Source: Naematelia aurantialba (Eukaryota; Basidiomycota; Tremellomycetes; Tremellales; Naemateliaceae). From it: a stretch of 64,000 nucleotides of DNA. Position numbers and translations under genes: made by a program. The notes below the pieces were generated by a model. That model was given only the letters and a program-made list of their open reading frames with translations. It was not told where the DNA came from and searched no databases. Shown piece after piece: positions 1 to 14,437 of the stretch. The stretch's first letter is position 1. Each line of letters starts with the position of its first letter. The DNA lies in assembly GCA_021527695.1 (NCBI GenBank), contig JAKFAO010000009.1:620001-684000 (forward strand), given 5' to 3'.

Positions 1-1998
1 CCTTCCCCATCGCATACTACTTTCACAAATACCCCTACCGCCGCATACCGCTCATCGTCGGCGTCCTCATCCTCGAGGTATCACTCATCCTGTTCATCGT
101 CGTCACGCCGTATTGGTTCATGGTCATCTCGCGGTTCATCCAAGGCGCATGTAGCACCGTCGTCTGGACCGTCGGCTTTGCACTCATGTAAGTCGGCTGC
201 GTGCTCCTCAGTCACATGCATCCGGTCCGTGCTTTCCAAACACATGTGGCAGGTCTCTACTCCGTAAGGATTGTGCCAGTCTTCCGAGGGGCAGAACCGA
301 TTTCCACAACACCCCTTAACTCAGCTGACAGTCGCTGACCTTGTGTAGCTGTGAGAACGTCGAAGAGAAAAATATTGGCCGGCAGATCGGTTTCGCCGTT
401 TCAGGCGTATCAATCGGGACGACCATCGTACGTCCCACTCGCACACTCACACCCCTACCTGCCTGGCCCAGGTGCTAGCTTCCTGGTCCTGCGATGCTCT
501 GTCGCTCAGACGAGAGGATCTGCAGACCTAACGTGTGCAGGCTCCACCGATCGGCGGCGCGCTGTACCAGCGTCTGGGGTGGCACGCGCCATCCATCTTC
601 TGCATCATTGCCCTCTTCTTTGACCTGGTCGGTCGTATCCTCGTTATCGAGCAGAAAGAACTGTCTCGCTACGGCGTCGAGCGCGGCGGTCCTACCATGC
701 AAGAAGCATCGCAAGCAGCGTCCGAGCCGCCAGTGGCGGTGCCCACGGAGCCCGCGGACGACACGGCGACTCTGCAGCCTGAGGATGAAATTCCAGCTCC
801 GACTCTCCCTGTCGCTGCGGTTGGCAATGATGAGGGGATGAAACCGCCAGCCAAGGCGTTGTCTCCATGGGGCGTGCTGAAGACGCTGGCAAAACAGCCA
901 CGGGGGATGACGGGTATCCTCATATCCTTCACCATCGGGAACATGATCGGTGCCCTCGACCCTACGTGAGCTCGTGCATACGCTTGGTGTGGAGTACGAG
1001 GCTGATCGTGTCAGATTGACATTGCGCGTCGAGACAGTGTGGAACAAGGACTCGGCGTTTGTCGGCCTCGTCTACCGTGAGTCTGCGGCTCCTGCTCTCG
1101 TGGTCAGCGGTTCTGACGCTTGATTCAAATAGTCGCGGCGACAGCACCCACATTTGTCAGCGCGCCCATCACAGGTCACCTCGCAGACAAGTTTGGCTCG
1201 CAATGGGTCATGGCGCCTGCCCTGCTGCTCACGCTTCCCTGGCTGCCCCTTATGCTGCTGAAAAACTCCCTTCCGGCCTTCATCATCTACTTTGCCCTTG
1301 CCAGCGAGTCCACCCTGTTCTAGGTATGGCAGTCATTGACGCGCAGCAGATACACTAGCGTCCTGCGCATTTGGACCGGTCGGTCTGGAGCTCGCAATGG
1401 CCGCCCGAGCAGCAGAGGGTATTGGCGAGATCCGTAAGTCCTCCCTCTTCTCTATCTTCAGCCCCTCTTCCCTATCCCCATCCCCTCTTCCCTATCCCCG
1501 CGGACGTAACTGTGCAACGAGGGAGCTGACCTGAGTGTCTCTCCAGACCAATTCGCCGCGATGAATTTAGCGTTCTGTGAGTCACCTTTGTGGTCAAGGA
1601 GAGACGTGCTGATCGAGCAGCATTGTCGACCGCCATTGGCTCCATCGTGGCGGGCCAGATGTACAATAACCTAACTTACGGATGGGGCGCGACGGTCTGG
1701 TATGTCTGTCCCTCCTCTATGTCTGTCCCTCTTCTACCGTCTGGTGCCCTAACCCATACCCCGTATCCCACCCCCTTCCACGCCTCACCAATTTAATCCC
1801 CTGGCGCGGTCCCAATCGCCCTCAGGCTCGTGCGAACAAGACTGAATGATGTACAGGTTCTGCTTTGGCTTGACGGCAGTATCTTCGATTGTGCCATTCT
1901 GCCTGGGTGGATCGCCCACGTTGCTGCAGATCGCTTTGCGGCGCTATAGAGCAAAGCACGTAGCCAAGGGAGTCACGACAGAGACCGAGCCCGCCTGA
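1..1998 (+). CDS. MFS transporter, 5' end cut off by window
   Basis: C-terminal part of a major facilitator superfamily membrane transporter, in the style of the fungal vesicular-amine/drug-proton antiporter group. Exons: <1-187, 349-427, 541-965, 1015-1076, 1133-1303, 1359-1433, 1547-1576, 1621-1699, 1857-1998; the stop is TGA. Hydrophobic helices are clear (VGVLILEVSLILFIVV; PSIFCIIALFFDLVGRIL; WVMAPALLLTLPWLPLMLL), and ITGHLADKFGS fits the conserved MFS loop 'G x L A D K/R x G'. A long hydrophilic central loop (about residues 125-190) is typical of the family. The intron at 1304-1358 appears to use a GC donor, because every GT choice leaves an in-frame stop. The substrate cannot be inferred. 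The family call is firm; the exact splicing around 1300-1360 is less so. Confidence 0.82.
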
Positions 1999-2265
1999 TT
2001 GGCAGTATGACAGCCACTCCACTCGATCTGTAGCATTGAAATATAAACTAGAAACACAAGGGCGACACCGCGGCAGTCGTATCCCTCATCTACCATGCAT
2101 CGCATTGCATCGTTTGCAATGGTCTGATCCCAGAATGTCAGACGTGGTATATATAAGTGGTTCTTCATGTTACACCAATGATTTCGAGTCCATATCCCGG
2201 TCCTCCCATCCTACACCAAGGACTTTGTCACCATATTCCGCGCCCCACAAGACAGGTTCTCAGCC
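1999..2265. other. Convergent intergenic region, MFS/CCS1
   Basis: Non-coding stretch between the two convergent stops. It contains a degenerate repeat of about 60 bp ('tacaccaa/tg ... tttc/gagtccatatcccgg ... cct') at about 2170-2310. The last unit runs into the 3' end of CCS1. No other feature is visible. Confidence 0.5.
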
Positions 2266-3454
2266 CTACACCAAGGACTTTTTCTCCATATCCCGGCCCT
2301 CCTCCCACATGGTCCTTCCCGAGCAGGCACAGACCGTCTTGTCGTTACCCCACGCTCCCGCGCTGCGCGCCACGACGCCGGCAAAGATCTTGCCGATACT
2401 CGACGAGGCGTGAGGCGGAGGCGACGTTGGGCTTGTTGGGCGGGGGGCACTGTTGTCGTCGTTCTTTGGGTCTGCCTCGACGATACAGCCTCTTCCGATC
2501 CATTCGCCGAGGTCCCCGTCTACCTCCTTGAACAAGTCGCCGTAGCCTTCCTTGTCGGGCACGATCTGGCCGAGACTGAGGAAAGGCCGGCCGGTCGTTG
2601 TGGGGGGATCAACGAGGTTGCCCGTCGTCGAGATGTAGACGTTGAACGCGCGGCGGGCGGGACTGAGACCGACGTTGGCGGGCGGCGGCAGACGTACCGT
2701 CAGGTCCATCAAGATGAGCCGCGGGGCGATCTGGACGAACCGGCAGATCCCAAAGACCTTTTGCGAGTGCTCCTCCTCGTTCATGCCTGGCAGCGACGGC
2801 AGCGACGGCTGTGGCGGGGCCGGCTCACGCGCCGCCAGGACGGGGTTCGAGGTGGACGCGATCGACGTGGGCAGCGGCAGGGGGGACTCGAGAATCGACA
2901 CGGCGGCGTGCGTCGGCGCAAGCGGCGACGTAGATGCCGAAGCGGCGGACGCCCCGCGCACGATGACCTGCCGGTTCGTGCTCTTCAGCGCGGAGAGGAG
3001 GTACGACGGCGGTGCTGTCGTCCCCGTCAGCTCTCGTGCACGTCCGGCCACACCCAAGACAAGCAAGTTCGTCTCGAAATGGAGAGACGAAACTCACTCC
3101 TGCCGACGACAGTCACGCGTTTGCCCTCGAGATCGATGTCCCACCGCTCGATGCCTGTCAGAGCATCAGCAGGTTGGCGGGACCAGCGACGGCGTGGTAT
3201 TTCGAGGTTTTGATATCGAGGGTTCGGATGCAGGACGCCGGACCTACCGGGAACATCTCGCAGAGCACCAGAGACTGCTTTGACGCACTGCGCGGGGCGT
3301 CAGTGCTCACCGCGAGGGTGACCGAATCCCACTCACTTCCTGGCAAGTCATGTCGACCGCAAATTCGGACTACCATGTCTCGGTGAGCTTGACCGGGAAT
3401 ACGGTGCATCGCCGCAGCCAGACTCACCTTGTAGGCCACTGTTGCGAGAGTCAT
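2266..3454 (-). CDS. CCS1: Copper chaperone for superoxide dismutase (Ccs1/Lys7)
   Basis: Delivers copper to Cu/Zn-superoxide dismutase in the cytosol and mitochondrial intermembrane space and forms its disulfide. Minus-strand exons: 3454-3428, 3369-3337, 3287-3248, 3154-3098, 3014-2266, giving 301 residues with all phases consistent. The N-terminal HMA domain carries the copper-binding MTCQEC (M-x-C-x-x-C) motif, split by an intron just before the second Cys, followed by VKAVSGAL and the strand RWDIDLEGKRVTVVG. The central SOD-like domain ends in GEWIGRGCIVEADP and IFAGVVARSAGAWGNDK. The C-terminal CAC motif (VCACSGRTMWEEG) is the copper-transfer and disulfide site. The usual SOD-like copper-binding His residues are not evident in the central domain, as in yeast Lys7. 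The upstream intergenic is shared with the divergent gene at 3731. Confidence 0.93.
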
Positions 3455-3730
3455 CTTGGAGAGCTGCCTTCTAAACTTGTTCGAGAGGGTCAGCGCTGCC
3501 GACTGGCAAATGTCGTGAATGACAGGGGCAGCGAATTCTGCAACCAGCTTACCAACACACTTTGCGGACCACCTCCACTCTGGAACAGCCATTTAGGCGT
3601 GCAAGACGCTATGCAAGCCTAAACACTGATTGCGCGCGCGAGTGACTTTTGCCTTGGCGGCTCTCGTAGCAGTTGCAATTGGAATCTATGCACGCCGCTC
3701 AAAGACAATAGACAGCGCCAACACAGCGCC

Positions 3731-6723
3731 ATGGCCGAGTCGCTGGGCTCGTGGATCGCCCGAGCCATCATCCAGCACGACGAGAAATACGGCGCAAACC
3801 TCACCGTCCACTGGACAGGCCAGCGGCTGTGTCAGGTCATCGGCGTGGGTCACCCTCCAGCTTGAAGCGCATACTGTACACAGTTTCTGTTTGTTCTGAT
3901 CGGGACCGCAGTTTGACACGTACCGGACGCCGGAGGATCCGCACCGACAGATCCTAGGCCGGATATCTGATCAGACACATTGGGTGCATGTGCGATTCGA
4001 CGTGACTGCCACGGACGAACAGGAAAAGTTAGTCAACCCTCCCCTCCCCTTCCCCCCCCCCCCCCGGGCGGTAGCCTGCAGCTTGTGCTGCCCCGTCATG
4101 CTGCACGGCACTTCTTATTCATTTGACTGACTGAGCGGCAGGCCAATTCCAGGCATGCAGGCTGAAACGCTCACTTCCCACCTTCGCTACATCTTCCTCA
4201 TCAAACACTTCAAGATCCGCCTATCCGCTCCCCCCGCACCGGCCCTCGGACGCAGAGCGGGAGCCAGGGGACCGGCGCTGCCTCGCGTGGAGCTGGATAT
4301 CTTGGACTGGGATGTATACGATGGAGACAGGCATGACCCCGTCTTCTGGGAGAATGCAGTCCAAGTCGGCACAGGCAAGGACGCGGCACTGGTCCAGAGG
4401 ATACTTGCAAAGTGGTGGATTGGCGAGTACGTCCGGCACTGCCATTGCAGGTAACGCAACTCGTGCTTATCTGTATAGATCGTATTCGGATCCCAGCCAG
4501 CAAAGCCCAGAGGCTGTCCCGTCAAGAGCGAATGTGCGTGCACGGAAGTCTGATGTACATGTTCTGACACAGCCCCAGCAATCAGTTCGAGGATCGGATC
4601 ATGAAGACCCCCTACCGTTCGAGGAGTTTTTGGAACCATATCTCAACCCCCCGGACGGGCGAAAAGCAAAGCCCATCCCAGAGTACATTTTCGACATCCC
4701 GGAAGAAGCCCAGCGCGAGCTTGCGCAGATAAGCGTATTCGGTCTCGATCTTGATCGACCAGTCGAAGTGACGACGACTCCAGCGCGCAGTGGTATCGAC
4801 GCGCAGGTCCCAGTCGAGGGTGGAAAGAATGACAACCTTGTTGAAGAGTTTGAGGCCGCGACGCACTCCGCACCGCCGGATTCGCCACTGCCTAAAAACA
4901 TATACCCTCCGTCGCAGCCGCGTCTGTCGACCTTGGGAAACGATGAAGCCGCTCGAGCAGACACAAGCGAGAGTGAAGAGGACATGCCCATCCGGCGGAG
5001 AGGTCGACTCCCACCAATACGACGAGATGTGATAGATCCCTCGTTCTTCTCTGATTCCCCAGGTCGCAGATCACATGATAAGACCAATCCTCTCGCGGAG
5101 GTGTCTGTGGATATAGCCCAGTCATCTCGTGTCCACCTCGCCAGTCAGATCCACTCCAACAAGTCACAAGGCATCGCTGAACCCGATGAACCTGATCCGT
5201 ATGAACATGACGGCGGCGGAGAAGACGACGACGAAGATCTCTCGGACTACGAACGGAACCAGCGACAGCGCGGGAAGGGTGCTGCGCCGTCGTTACCGAC
5301 CGGGTCTGCGAGTCAGGCCCATAGAGGACCGTCCTCGGCGGGGATGGTGGCAGGGCCATCCAACGAATCACTTGGCGAGTCACAGCCTGCTGAGGACTTT
5401 TCGTTATCCAGATATGCGACCCAGGCTCCGCCTTCTAGCAGACCACCTCGCACGATTATAGAGTCGCCTACCAAGTCGCCGCTTAAACAGAACACGATCC
5501 TAGTCGACAACTCTGACGAATCGCATAACAAAGCTCAAAATGTGTCTCCGAGCCAGACAGACTCCAACTCCCACAGCCGCTCTCAGCAAATACCTGCCTC
5601 GCAAGCTTCTCCAAAGAGCAGTGGAGTAGACGCACCCCGCCACGACGCATCACAGCGGGAATCGCCACACGAGGGAGACGACGAGCATACACTGTCACAT
5701 TCTCCGCAAAGTCGTAAGCGCCAGAAGCGGGAACACGAATACGAGCACCACCACGAGACCGCATTGCCGAATTCGGCGGGGCGTCTGAGCTATCTCAATC
5801 CCATCAACCTGTTCCGATCGTCCCCGCGGCGTGTGGATCGCGAGATGGGCGGCGGCGGGCAGGACGGCGGACGGGAGGACTCGCCTACGCGAGATGCGCG
5901 ATCGAGGGGCGGGTCTGTCCTAGGTCGGTTGTTTGGATGGGGAACGGGCGAGGACAGAGATGGCCACTCGCTGAAACCTGGACATCTGCTCGAGGAGCAG
6001 GGTGGTGACGAAGACGGAGACCTTGGAGAAGTGCAGGAGGAGGGAGACGACGAGGGAGAGGAGTATCGAGCAGAGGATCTCGGCATTGAAGCGAACCCCG
6101 CCTCCATCGGCGGTAGCCGAGCGGCCCAGCCGTCAATGTCAATGGGGCAAGACGACGTGAACCTTCTGAACGGGTCGGGGAGAGTCTCAAGCGTGATGGA
6201 GATGGACATCGACGACATCCCCAGCACGCAGGCTCAGCACGCGGCGGAAAGCGCCGCAGACGTTTCGGGCGTGAGACGCGTGGTCGACGAGAGATTTGTG
6301 CAGAACGACAATTTCAGCGTGTCTCCAGGGCGCGACGACGGCGACGACGACGACCGCGTCGACCGACTGTCTACAGAGCACGATAGTGGTAGTCCTCACG
6401 TCGGCGTCGAGGCGAGCCGAAAGCAAGAACGAGCCGCTCGCACCGAGGGCGAGGCAGCGGCTATCGTCGCCCCACGCGCGGCCGTGTCTGTGCCTGTTTC
6501 GTCCATCCGGACGGCGACAGACCCGACCGTCATGACCACCGCCACCACCGCCACTGAGCCGATTCACCCTCTGCCCGCCAAGACCACCAAGCCTACCAAG
6601 CTCAGAGGCTTCAAGCCTGTGCTTACGCCCATCGACGGTCTGCCGGAAGACTGGGTGATCCGCATGACGACCAGCGTCGTCGCGGCGAGACAGCGCACGG
6701 CGCAGCCTCGTGGGACAAATTGA
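3731..6723 (+). CDS. Probable TPP1/Tpz1-like telomere OB-fold protein
   Basis: 919-residue protein. Exons: 3731-3844, 3912-4027, 4142-4426, 4479-6723. The first roughly 170 residues look like the OB fold of shelterin TPP1/Tpz1/Est3: an opening WIARAIIQHDE helix (compare 'WIREL I' at the start of the TPP1 OB fold), a strand ISDQTHWVHVRFDVT (compare 'VSDGTHSVRC'), then HFKIRL and VELDILDWDVYDGD. The remainder is a long acidic, Ser/Pro-rich disordered region with SQ/TQ-like sites, and a conserved-looking C-terminal tail (KLRGFKPVLTPIDGLPEDWV). In shelterin the OB fold recruits telomerase and the disordered part binds Pot1 and other subunits. The OB-fold assignment is inference from motif resemblance. 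An unrelated OB-fold or scaffold protein remains possible. The start at 3731 has a good context (gccATGgcc). Confidence 0.55.
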
Positions 6724-6800
6724 CCGTCGGGTTTCTGCAGAAGATCTAGGCATATCTGCAGAAGCTCGAGGTATATCTGCAGAAGATCGAGGTATATATC
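6724..6800 (+). repeat. Short imperfect tandem repeat after the TPP1-like stop
   Basis: About three imperfect copies of a 24 bp unit (tatctgcagaagatcgagg) lie directly after the stop codon at 6723. They are too short and degenerate for a functional call. Confidence 0.6.
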
Positions 6801-7008
6801 TAAAGAAGACAACGATGGGAAATATCAAGTCGTTGCTAGAGTTTGCCGAGCTGAATACGCTGTCTGTAAACATGCAAATTTGTAGAGCAGGCTCGGAGTG
6901 GAACAAGCCGATTTGTGCAACAGATCGATGCGCATAAATCAATCCGTACACCAAGCCAAGCATCTGTTGTAATGTATGCATCACCAAACCAAGTCATGCG
7001 TCGTACAA

Positions 7009-10000
7009 TCAAGCTTTCAGAGCCTTCTGTGAGATGGTGATCTGGGAGCATTAGCCGGGGTAGACAATACGGTAGTGTGCAACTAACTTTATCGCCCAAC
7101 GATAATGCGATGCCTTGTGTTTTGGCTCTGACAGTAGCATTAGCATTTAGCGTATGGAAGGCGGAAGGTTGCAGCGGGTAGTGAGCAGTAGCGGTAGGCA
7201 GTAGCAGTAGGCAATAGGCAGTAGGCAGAAGAGGTAGACAGTAGGCAGTAGCGGCAGGCAATAGGCAGTATGCAGTAGCGGTAGACAGCAGCGGTGGGCA
7301 GTAGGCTAGGCAGCACAGGGGCAGCGGGGAACATCTCGAGACATACCGTATTCTGACGTGTCCCGAGATAGTCTCATCTGCGTTGAGCTCGATCGAGCAA
7401 TTTGCCAATGCGTCCTCGCCGAACAGCGACCGCGCTGCGAGGTTGGCCGACAAGTACTGGCACTCGCCGGAAATGGCGTTGAGCGGCGTCAGGAGCTTCA
7501 TGTTGGTCGCGGCGAGGAGGTGGTCTAGGTATGCGCGCAACGAGGAAATTTGCGTGTTGACTAGCATCGCCCGCGTGAGCAGGCGGGGTGGTATCTCAGA
7601 AACCAGCAGACTCACCAGCAACCTTGTTTTCCCACTCGAATTCCGTCCAGAACGACCGGAACCTGAATGGTCAGCAGGGCGAGTAGGAATGAGAGTGAGA
7701 CGCGACACGACGTACTGCGCCTCGTTGACATAGTTGGGCTTGATGTACTCCAGCACGTCGGTGTGGACATCGCTCATCACGATCGTCACGGAAGAGTCCG
7801 AAGCGCCCTGCTTGTCATATCTGAACGATGTCAGCCAGGCCACAATGCAGCCCTCGGACACTGACTGTATAGCACCAAAGATCACGCCCGTTTCGGTCGA
7901 CGACACCTTGACCGTTACCGTCATGTTGTGGAAGCCGTGGGGTGCTAGTGTTGTAGGTGCGGCTCGCTCGACAATCTACATGCTCAGCTGGTGATTCAAA
8001 GACGAATCTCACCTTTAGGTCGCCAAGTGTCGCAAAATCGACGCTCAGGTTCTGGAATGTTTCGGTAGTCTGGTTGACGATCAACACATCTTGAAATGAT
8101 TAGCCACCTCGCACACGTTCGGTCAAGACGGCCTACCCAGCACAATGTCAAACTGTTGGTGGGTGACAATAGCCTCAGCGTAGACGGGATCCGAGAAACC
8201 GGTCAGCTGTGTTATACGAGACAGCTTCGACACAAAGTCGTCCTGTACGGCGGCTGCCCCGGTGGCACGACCGACATCCGACTCGAACTGCACCAGATTA
8301 GGGCATGTCATTGGAACGTTCCCATTACTCACATCGTCCTCATCGCCTCCTGCAGATTTCTTAGACAATTGCCGGAACGAGATGAGATCGTCGGCCTGAA
8401 TGACATTGACTTTACTTGCGGCATGCTTCTTCTCCAGAGCCTTTTTCTGCAACCGTCAGCAAAGTCTCACGGCTTGAAGCTCACCTCTTCGGTCGCCACC
8501 ATGTTGCTGAATGCCTTCTTGCTATCTTTCAAAAACACCTCGTTCATCACGGTTGACGATGCTAATTGAGCCAAAGTCTCAATGCAGTTCATGATGCGCT
8601 CCTGAGAGTCTTCGTCGATAGCAACCGCGACAAATTTGGACTGTCCAACGCGAATCACCGAAGTCATGATCAGAATCGCCTCGGCTCGCATGGTGTTGGC
8701 AGCTTCGGCGTCAATGCCAGATTCTGAGAAGCGCAAGACGAGCTTCGTGAGGGTCGCGGCAAGTACAGAGCCGGTGAAGAAATCACCGCCAAGGATGAGA
8801 GAACGGAGAGGAGGCTTGGCAGCAGCTCGAACCTGCTCCAGTCGAGCAGCAGCACTGTTCGATGTGTAGACAGTCTCAGTAGCATAGGTGCCGTCGGCGA
8901 GCACTCGGGTAGTCGTGACCGCTTTTGGCGCTTCTGGCTCTTTAGGGGCAGAGTCGTCAGCCGCTTCGGCGGCGTCCAGCAGCCTTTGCTCGGAAGCCAG
9001 AATGGGGATCTCGCCCAGCACTTTGCGGATCTCAAACATCGCTCGTTTGATCTCTACTTGATCAGTGAACTGGCTCAAATGACATTACGCACCAGCAGCA
9101 CCGGTGCAGTATTCTCCGACGATCCACATAGCCCCTCGGAAGACTTTGCCGCTCTTGATTTCGGCAAATGTCGACACGAGCTTCTCCGTGATAGCTGGTC
9201 TGAGGTCGGGGAACTTCTCCACGACCTCGCGGACGAATGCAATAACATCTACAGCTGATGGGTTGCTCGAATCACCAAGGAAGTCCATGAGGACGTAGAC
9301 GACATTGGCAGCCACTTCGGAGAATCGGATAGCGCAGGAATGGATTGATTGAATGAGAAGTTGCCGGTACTCAAGATTCTGCACGATCAGCATGCCGACT
9401 CGACACGAAAGACCGAGCAAACCTTGTCAAACTCCTGGTCCATTGTGCTCTGCAGTTGTTTCTTGAGGAAGAGCACCACGTCCTCAACGTTTCGACTGCT
9501 AATCAACTGCAAAGCGACACCAATGGCTTTTCGCTTGACCTCCATATCAGGACTGGAGCCGATCAGCTTTCTTCCAACCATTGCTTTTTCATCTCACCTA
9601 GAGAGGACCTTGAGGATGTCCATGACCATTGGGTCCAAAACGTGCTCGTGCTTTGCCCGTAAATTATCGAAACGATCCAGGACGATCAGCTTGACATTAT
9701 TGTCCGCCTCTTTCACAATGAGTTCGGCAAGGGCACCTGCTGCCGCTGTCCCAGTCAGTATGTTCCGGTGCGAAAGAGCGTACCTTTGACGGCCGCAGGG
9801 TTCTGAGTCAACGTCGTCAAACTCGTCGCGGCCTCGTACTTCACAGCGTGTGAGGGCGAGTTGAGCAGCTCGAAGATGCAGCGAATCCACTTTGCCTGTG
9901 AATCGTTAGCACTCGACATTGACAGTGCCTTAGCACGACTGACTCTGTGTCCGCCTTCGGTCTTGGCTTCTTTTCGGACCAGCTCGATCACCGCCATCTG

Positions 10001-10893
10001 CATCAACTCGTCCATTCCGGCAATCTGGTCAAAGTTGCTGAGGAGGTACCGCACGGCCGTCGGCTGCGAGATGTTGCAAAGTGTGACGAATGCATTCCGC
10101 TTGCAGGTGGAGTCGGATTCCTGATCCAGTAAGAAGCAAACACTCTGAATTTAGAAACGGATATCTCACAGCTGCAAGGAAGGTATCGAGGAGTTCTGGG
10201 GCGTCGGGGATGAGATGTTCGTGGTCTTGGTAAATCGAGTACACCGCGAAGACGGCGTTTTTGCGTACGAATGAGTGACGGTGTTCCTGCTCGGGTCAGT
10301 TGGCGGTTCTTGCAGGAGCAGCTGACGCACCAAGCAGGAGCGGACCGTCGGCACGAGCGGTTCGAGGAGCTCGGCTTCTCGCACTTTCTGCAGAAAACGC
10401 AAAGTCGCTCCTCTGATGTACTCGTTGGGATGTTGGAGGTCGTTACGGATGGCGTTGCTGATATCTCAGCAGTGTACGACCAAACGGACATACCAAACCA
10501 AGATCATCTCGTGCTTCAACTTGCCATTATCATCGAGTTTTGGACAGATTCTGAAGATCAGCCCTCGCGTCCCCTGAGTGTGAGCATCGACACCTACTCC
10601 CAGTAAAAGTGCAGCATCTTCTTGATCTGCTTGTTCCGCGACGGCAAGACATACTGGATAATAGGCATGAGGAGTGTGGGCTGGCAAGCTCATTAGTTGT
10701 GTTGCATTCTACGAGTGAGCTGGGTGTCACTCACATAGGATTGCCCGTTGAGGGTTCCCACAATTATTCGTCGCATGGTCTCCAGCTTGACTTCGTCAGA
10801 CCCCTTCTGCAGCGCGTTTCTCAGATCTTGCGTCGATGGCACGTCCACGAGGTCGTCATGGACGATGGTGTAGCATGTTGCGGAGGCGTTCAT
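7009..10893 (-). CDS. SEC26: Coatomer subunit beta (beta-COP, Sec26)
   Basis: Core subunit of the COPI coat, which drives Golgi-to-ER and intra-Golgi vesicle transport. Twenty exons give 951 residues, the usual family length. Minus-strand exons: 10893-10735, 10680-10598, 10550-10494, 10457-10331, 10286-10170, 10120-9944, 9895-9784, 9745-9598, 9552-9423, 9378-9093, 9053-8485, 8446-8333, 8287-8137, 8089-8013, 7975-7866, 7820-7716, 7662-7616, 7560-7347, 7127-7088, 7041-7009. N-terminal hallmarks are [20 protein letters not shown] and the adaptin-like HEAT solenoid. The C-terminal half has [11 protein letters not shown], the beta-COP appendage ([21 protein letters not shown]) and the ending [13 protein letters not shown]. 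Most introns are 40-60 nt. The one at 7128-7346 is 219 nt because it holds a tandem repeat. Divergent from the ATP synthase subunit e gene. Confidence 0.97.
7150..7320 (-). repeat. Tandem repeat inside a SEC26 intron
   Basis: Degenerate repeats of 'ggcagtagcggtagacagtag' type units (6-13 bp period) fill the second-to-last SEC26 intron and explain its unusual length. Confidence 0.8.
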
Positions 10894-11378
10894 GCCGGGC
10901 GACTTGGCGAGCAGCTGCCTGGAGAAGGTCGGGTGCTAGACGATTGGCCTCACACCGCCTTGACAAGAGCGGCCCGTGATCACTGGTCGATTCGACGACG
11001 ACGACGTTGGGAACAGCAGTGTGACAGCGAGCAAATGCGATCTCCCACTGCCAGCGAGCAGTCCTACGCGCCTGGCGTCGAGAGTGCCACATGGCGGAGA
11101 TAGCCGGTGTTATATCATCTGATTCCGCTGACCCGCATCGCTCCGGGGAGACGGTTTGGATGTGGAAGCGTAAGAACGAGTTTTCGGCAATCTAAAAAGG
11201 CAGCAGTGACTCGAAAGGTCAAGCGCAACAGCGGGCGACAGCACGTAGCCAGCGACGGACGCCACACACCTCTTCTACCGGACGCTTACCTCCTCCACCC
11301 ACTTCCCCCCCCCCCCCGTCCAGTCGGAGCGCGCTCCTCGCTCGGCTCCCTTCATCCTCCGTTCCCCCCTTCCCCAAC
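10894..11378. promoter_or_regulatory. Shared divergent intergenic region SEC26 / ATP synthase e
   Basis: 485 bp between two divergent start codons, so it must hold both promoters. A pyrimidine-rich tract with a C run (about 11300-11370) lies just upstream of the ATP synthase subunit e start. I see no convincing TATA box and no open frame that looks coding. Confidence 0.5.
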
Positions 11379-12248
11379 ATGGCGTCTTCCGTCCGGAATG
11401 TGAGTCCCTTCCTTGTCGGCTGTATGCGACAACGACAGAAAATTACGAGGACTGTATTCATCTTTCTCCAGGTCGTCCGATACACTGCGCTTCTCTCGGG
11501 TATCGGTTACGGTCTCGTGCACCAGGGTACATTACAGGCGAAGTATGACTCGGAAAAGGTCGGTCTGGCGGCTTCACTGCAAGGCAGACTCAGAAGCTGA
11601 TCATGGACTCCTCATCCCTGTCTCTTGTATCCTATCCCAACATCCTCGATGGTCATCATGCTGCCATTACCTTCGAATGACCTTGAATCCTGTGCTCGCC
11701 TGGATCACCCCTGCAGGAACTGGCCGCGGAGAAACGACGAACGCATTTGATCGAGGAAGCACGTAAAGCATACCTCAGCAAGATTGCGTCGGAGAAGGCA
11801 GGATCATCAGGACGTGAGTAGCCGTGCTGTTTCAGGTCTTTACTCTCTATTTCTCTTTCCTTCCTTCCAGAATCGGGTGTGTTGTGGAGTGCGGATACCT
11901 CGTCGAGTAAGGGTTGCCGGGGGTTCAGAAGGGAGGCTCTGATGACTGGGATCCCTGGGGACGAGCGATTAATTGTGCGCTGTGCACATGGAGATCTGTG
12001 ACCGGCATTCCTGAGAGACAGGAGAGTTTGCTCGCCTCGTCGCAGTCAAGCTACCGCTTCGTCCCGTCCTGTTGTCGTCAGCCATCGTTATCGAGGGCAT
12101 GCTTAAATCGCGGTCATATTCCACTCCGCTCCTGAAAGGCTTTGAATGCCGGTCGCGTGCTGATATTGCTTTTACAGTCATCACCGACCCGGAGGACCCC
12201 CAATTCGACCCCGAAAAGATCGCAGAATACTACTCTCGAGAGTCATAG
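11379..12248 (+). CDS. ATP21: ATP synthase subunit e, mitochondrial (Atp21/Tim11)
   Basis: Small inner-membrane protein that dimerises F1Fo ATP synthase and shapes cristae. Exons: 11379-11399, 11472-11558, 11717-11813, 11871-11906, 12178-12248; 103 residues. After a seven-codon first exon comes a transmembrane segment (VVRYTALLSGIGYGLVHQ) containing the family's GxGYG dimerisation-type glycine motif. Next are the LQAKYDSEK and ELAAEKRRTHLIEEARKAYL helices, then an acidic tail TDPEDPQFDPEKIAEYY. Length and layout match fungal subunit e. The last intron is long (271 nt) for this window and holds no repeat or coding sequence that I can see. Confidence 0.92.
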
Positions 12249-12632
12249 CTCTAGATACGGAATGCAAGCATTGGATTCTTCTCGGTGTGAGGCGTCTGTA
12301 GCAAGCCTCGCAGTCGCCCAGGGCCTCTGCTCCCTGTTGGAAGCTGCCTTGAGCTGTGCCGTGCTTGATTTATATGGATTCATCGAGGAATGAGACGGAA
12401 TCAAAATGCCACGCGGATTTCACATCTGTGTAGACGCGTTTCTTGATCTTTTGACCACCTCAACTTGACATTGTCACTGACCCTCACTGGGGAACAGCTG
12501 TCCACATACTGTTGCCCTCACATATACACGCAGCCAGACCTATTGTGGGCAAAAGCTGTCCATTTACATTGCAGGATAAACATACCATCCATCTTCAAGG
12601 CAGCTTGAACGTCTCGATACCGCCGCGACGAC
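12249..12632. promoter_or_regulatory. Intergenic region upstream of MSI1
   Basis: 384 bp between two genes on the same strand. It carries the 3' end of the ATP synthase e gene and the promoter of the WD40 gene. No specific element recognised. Confidence 0.4.
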
Positions 12633-14437
<1,805 letters not shown>

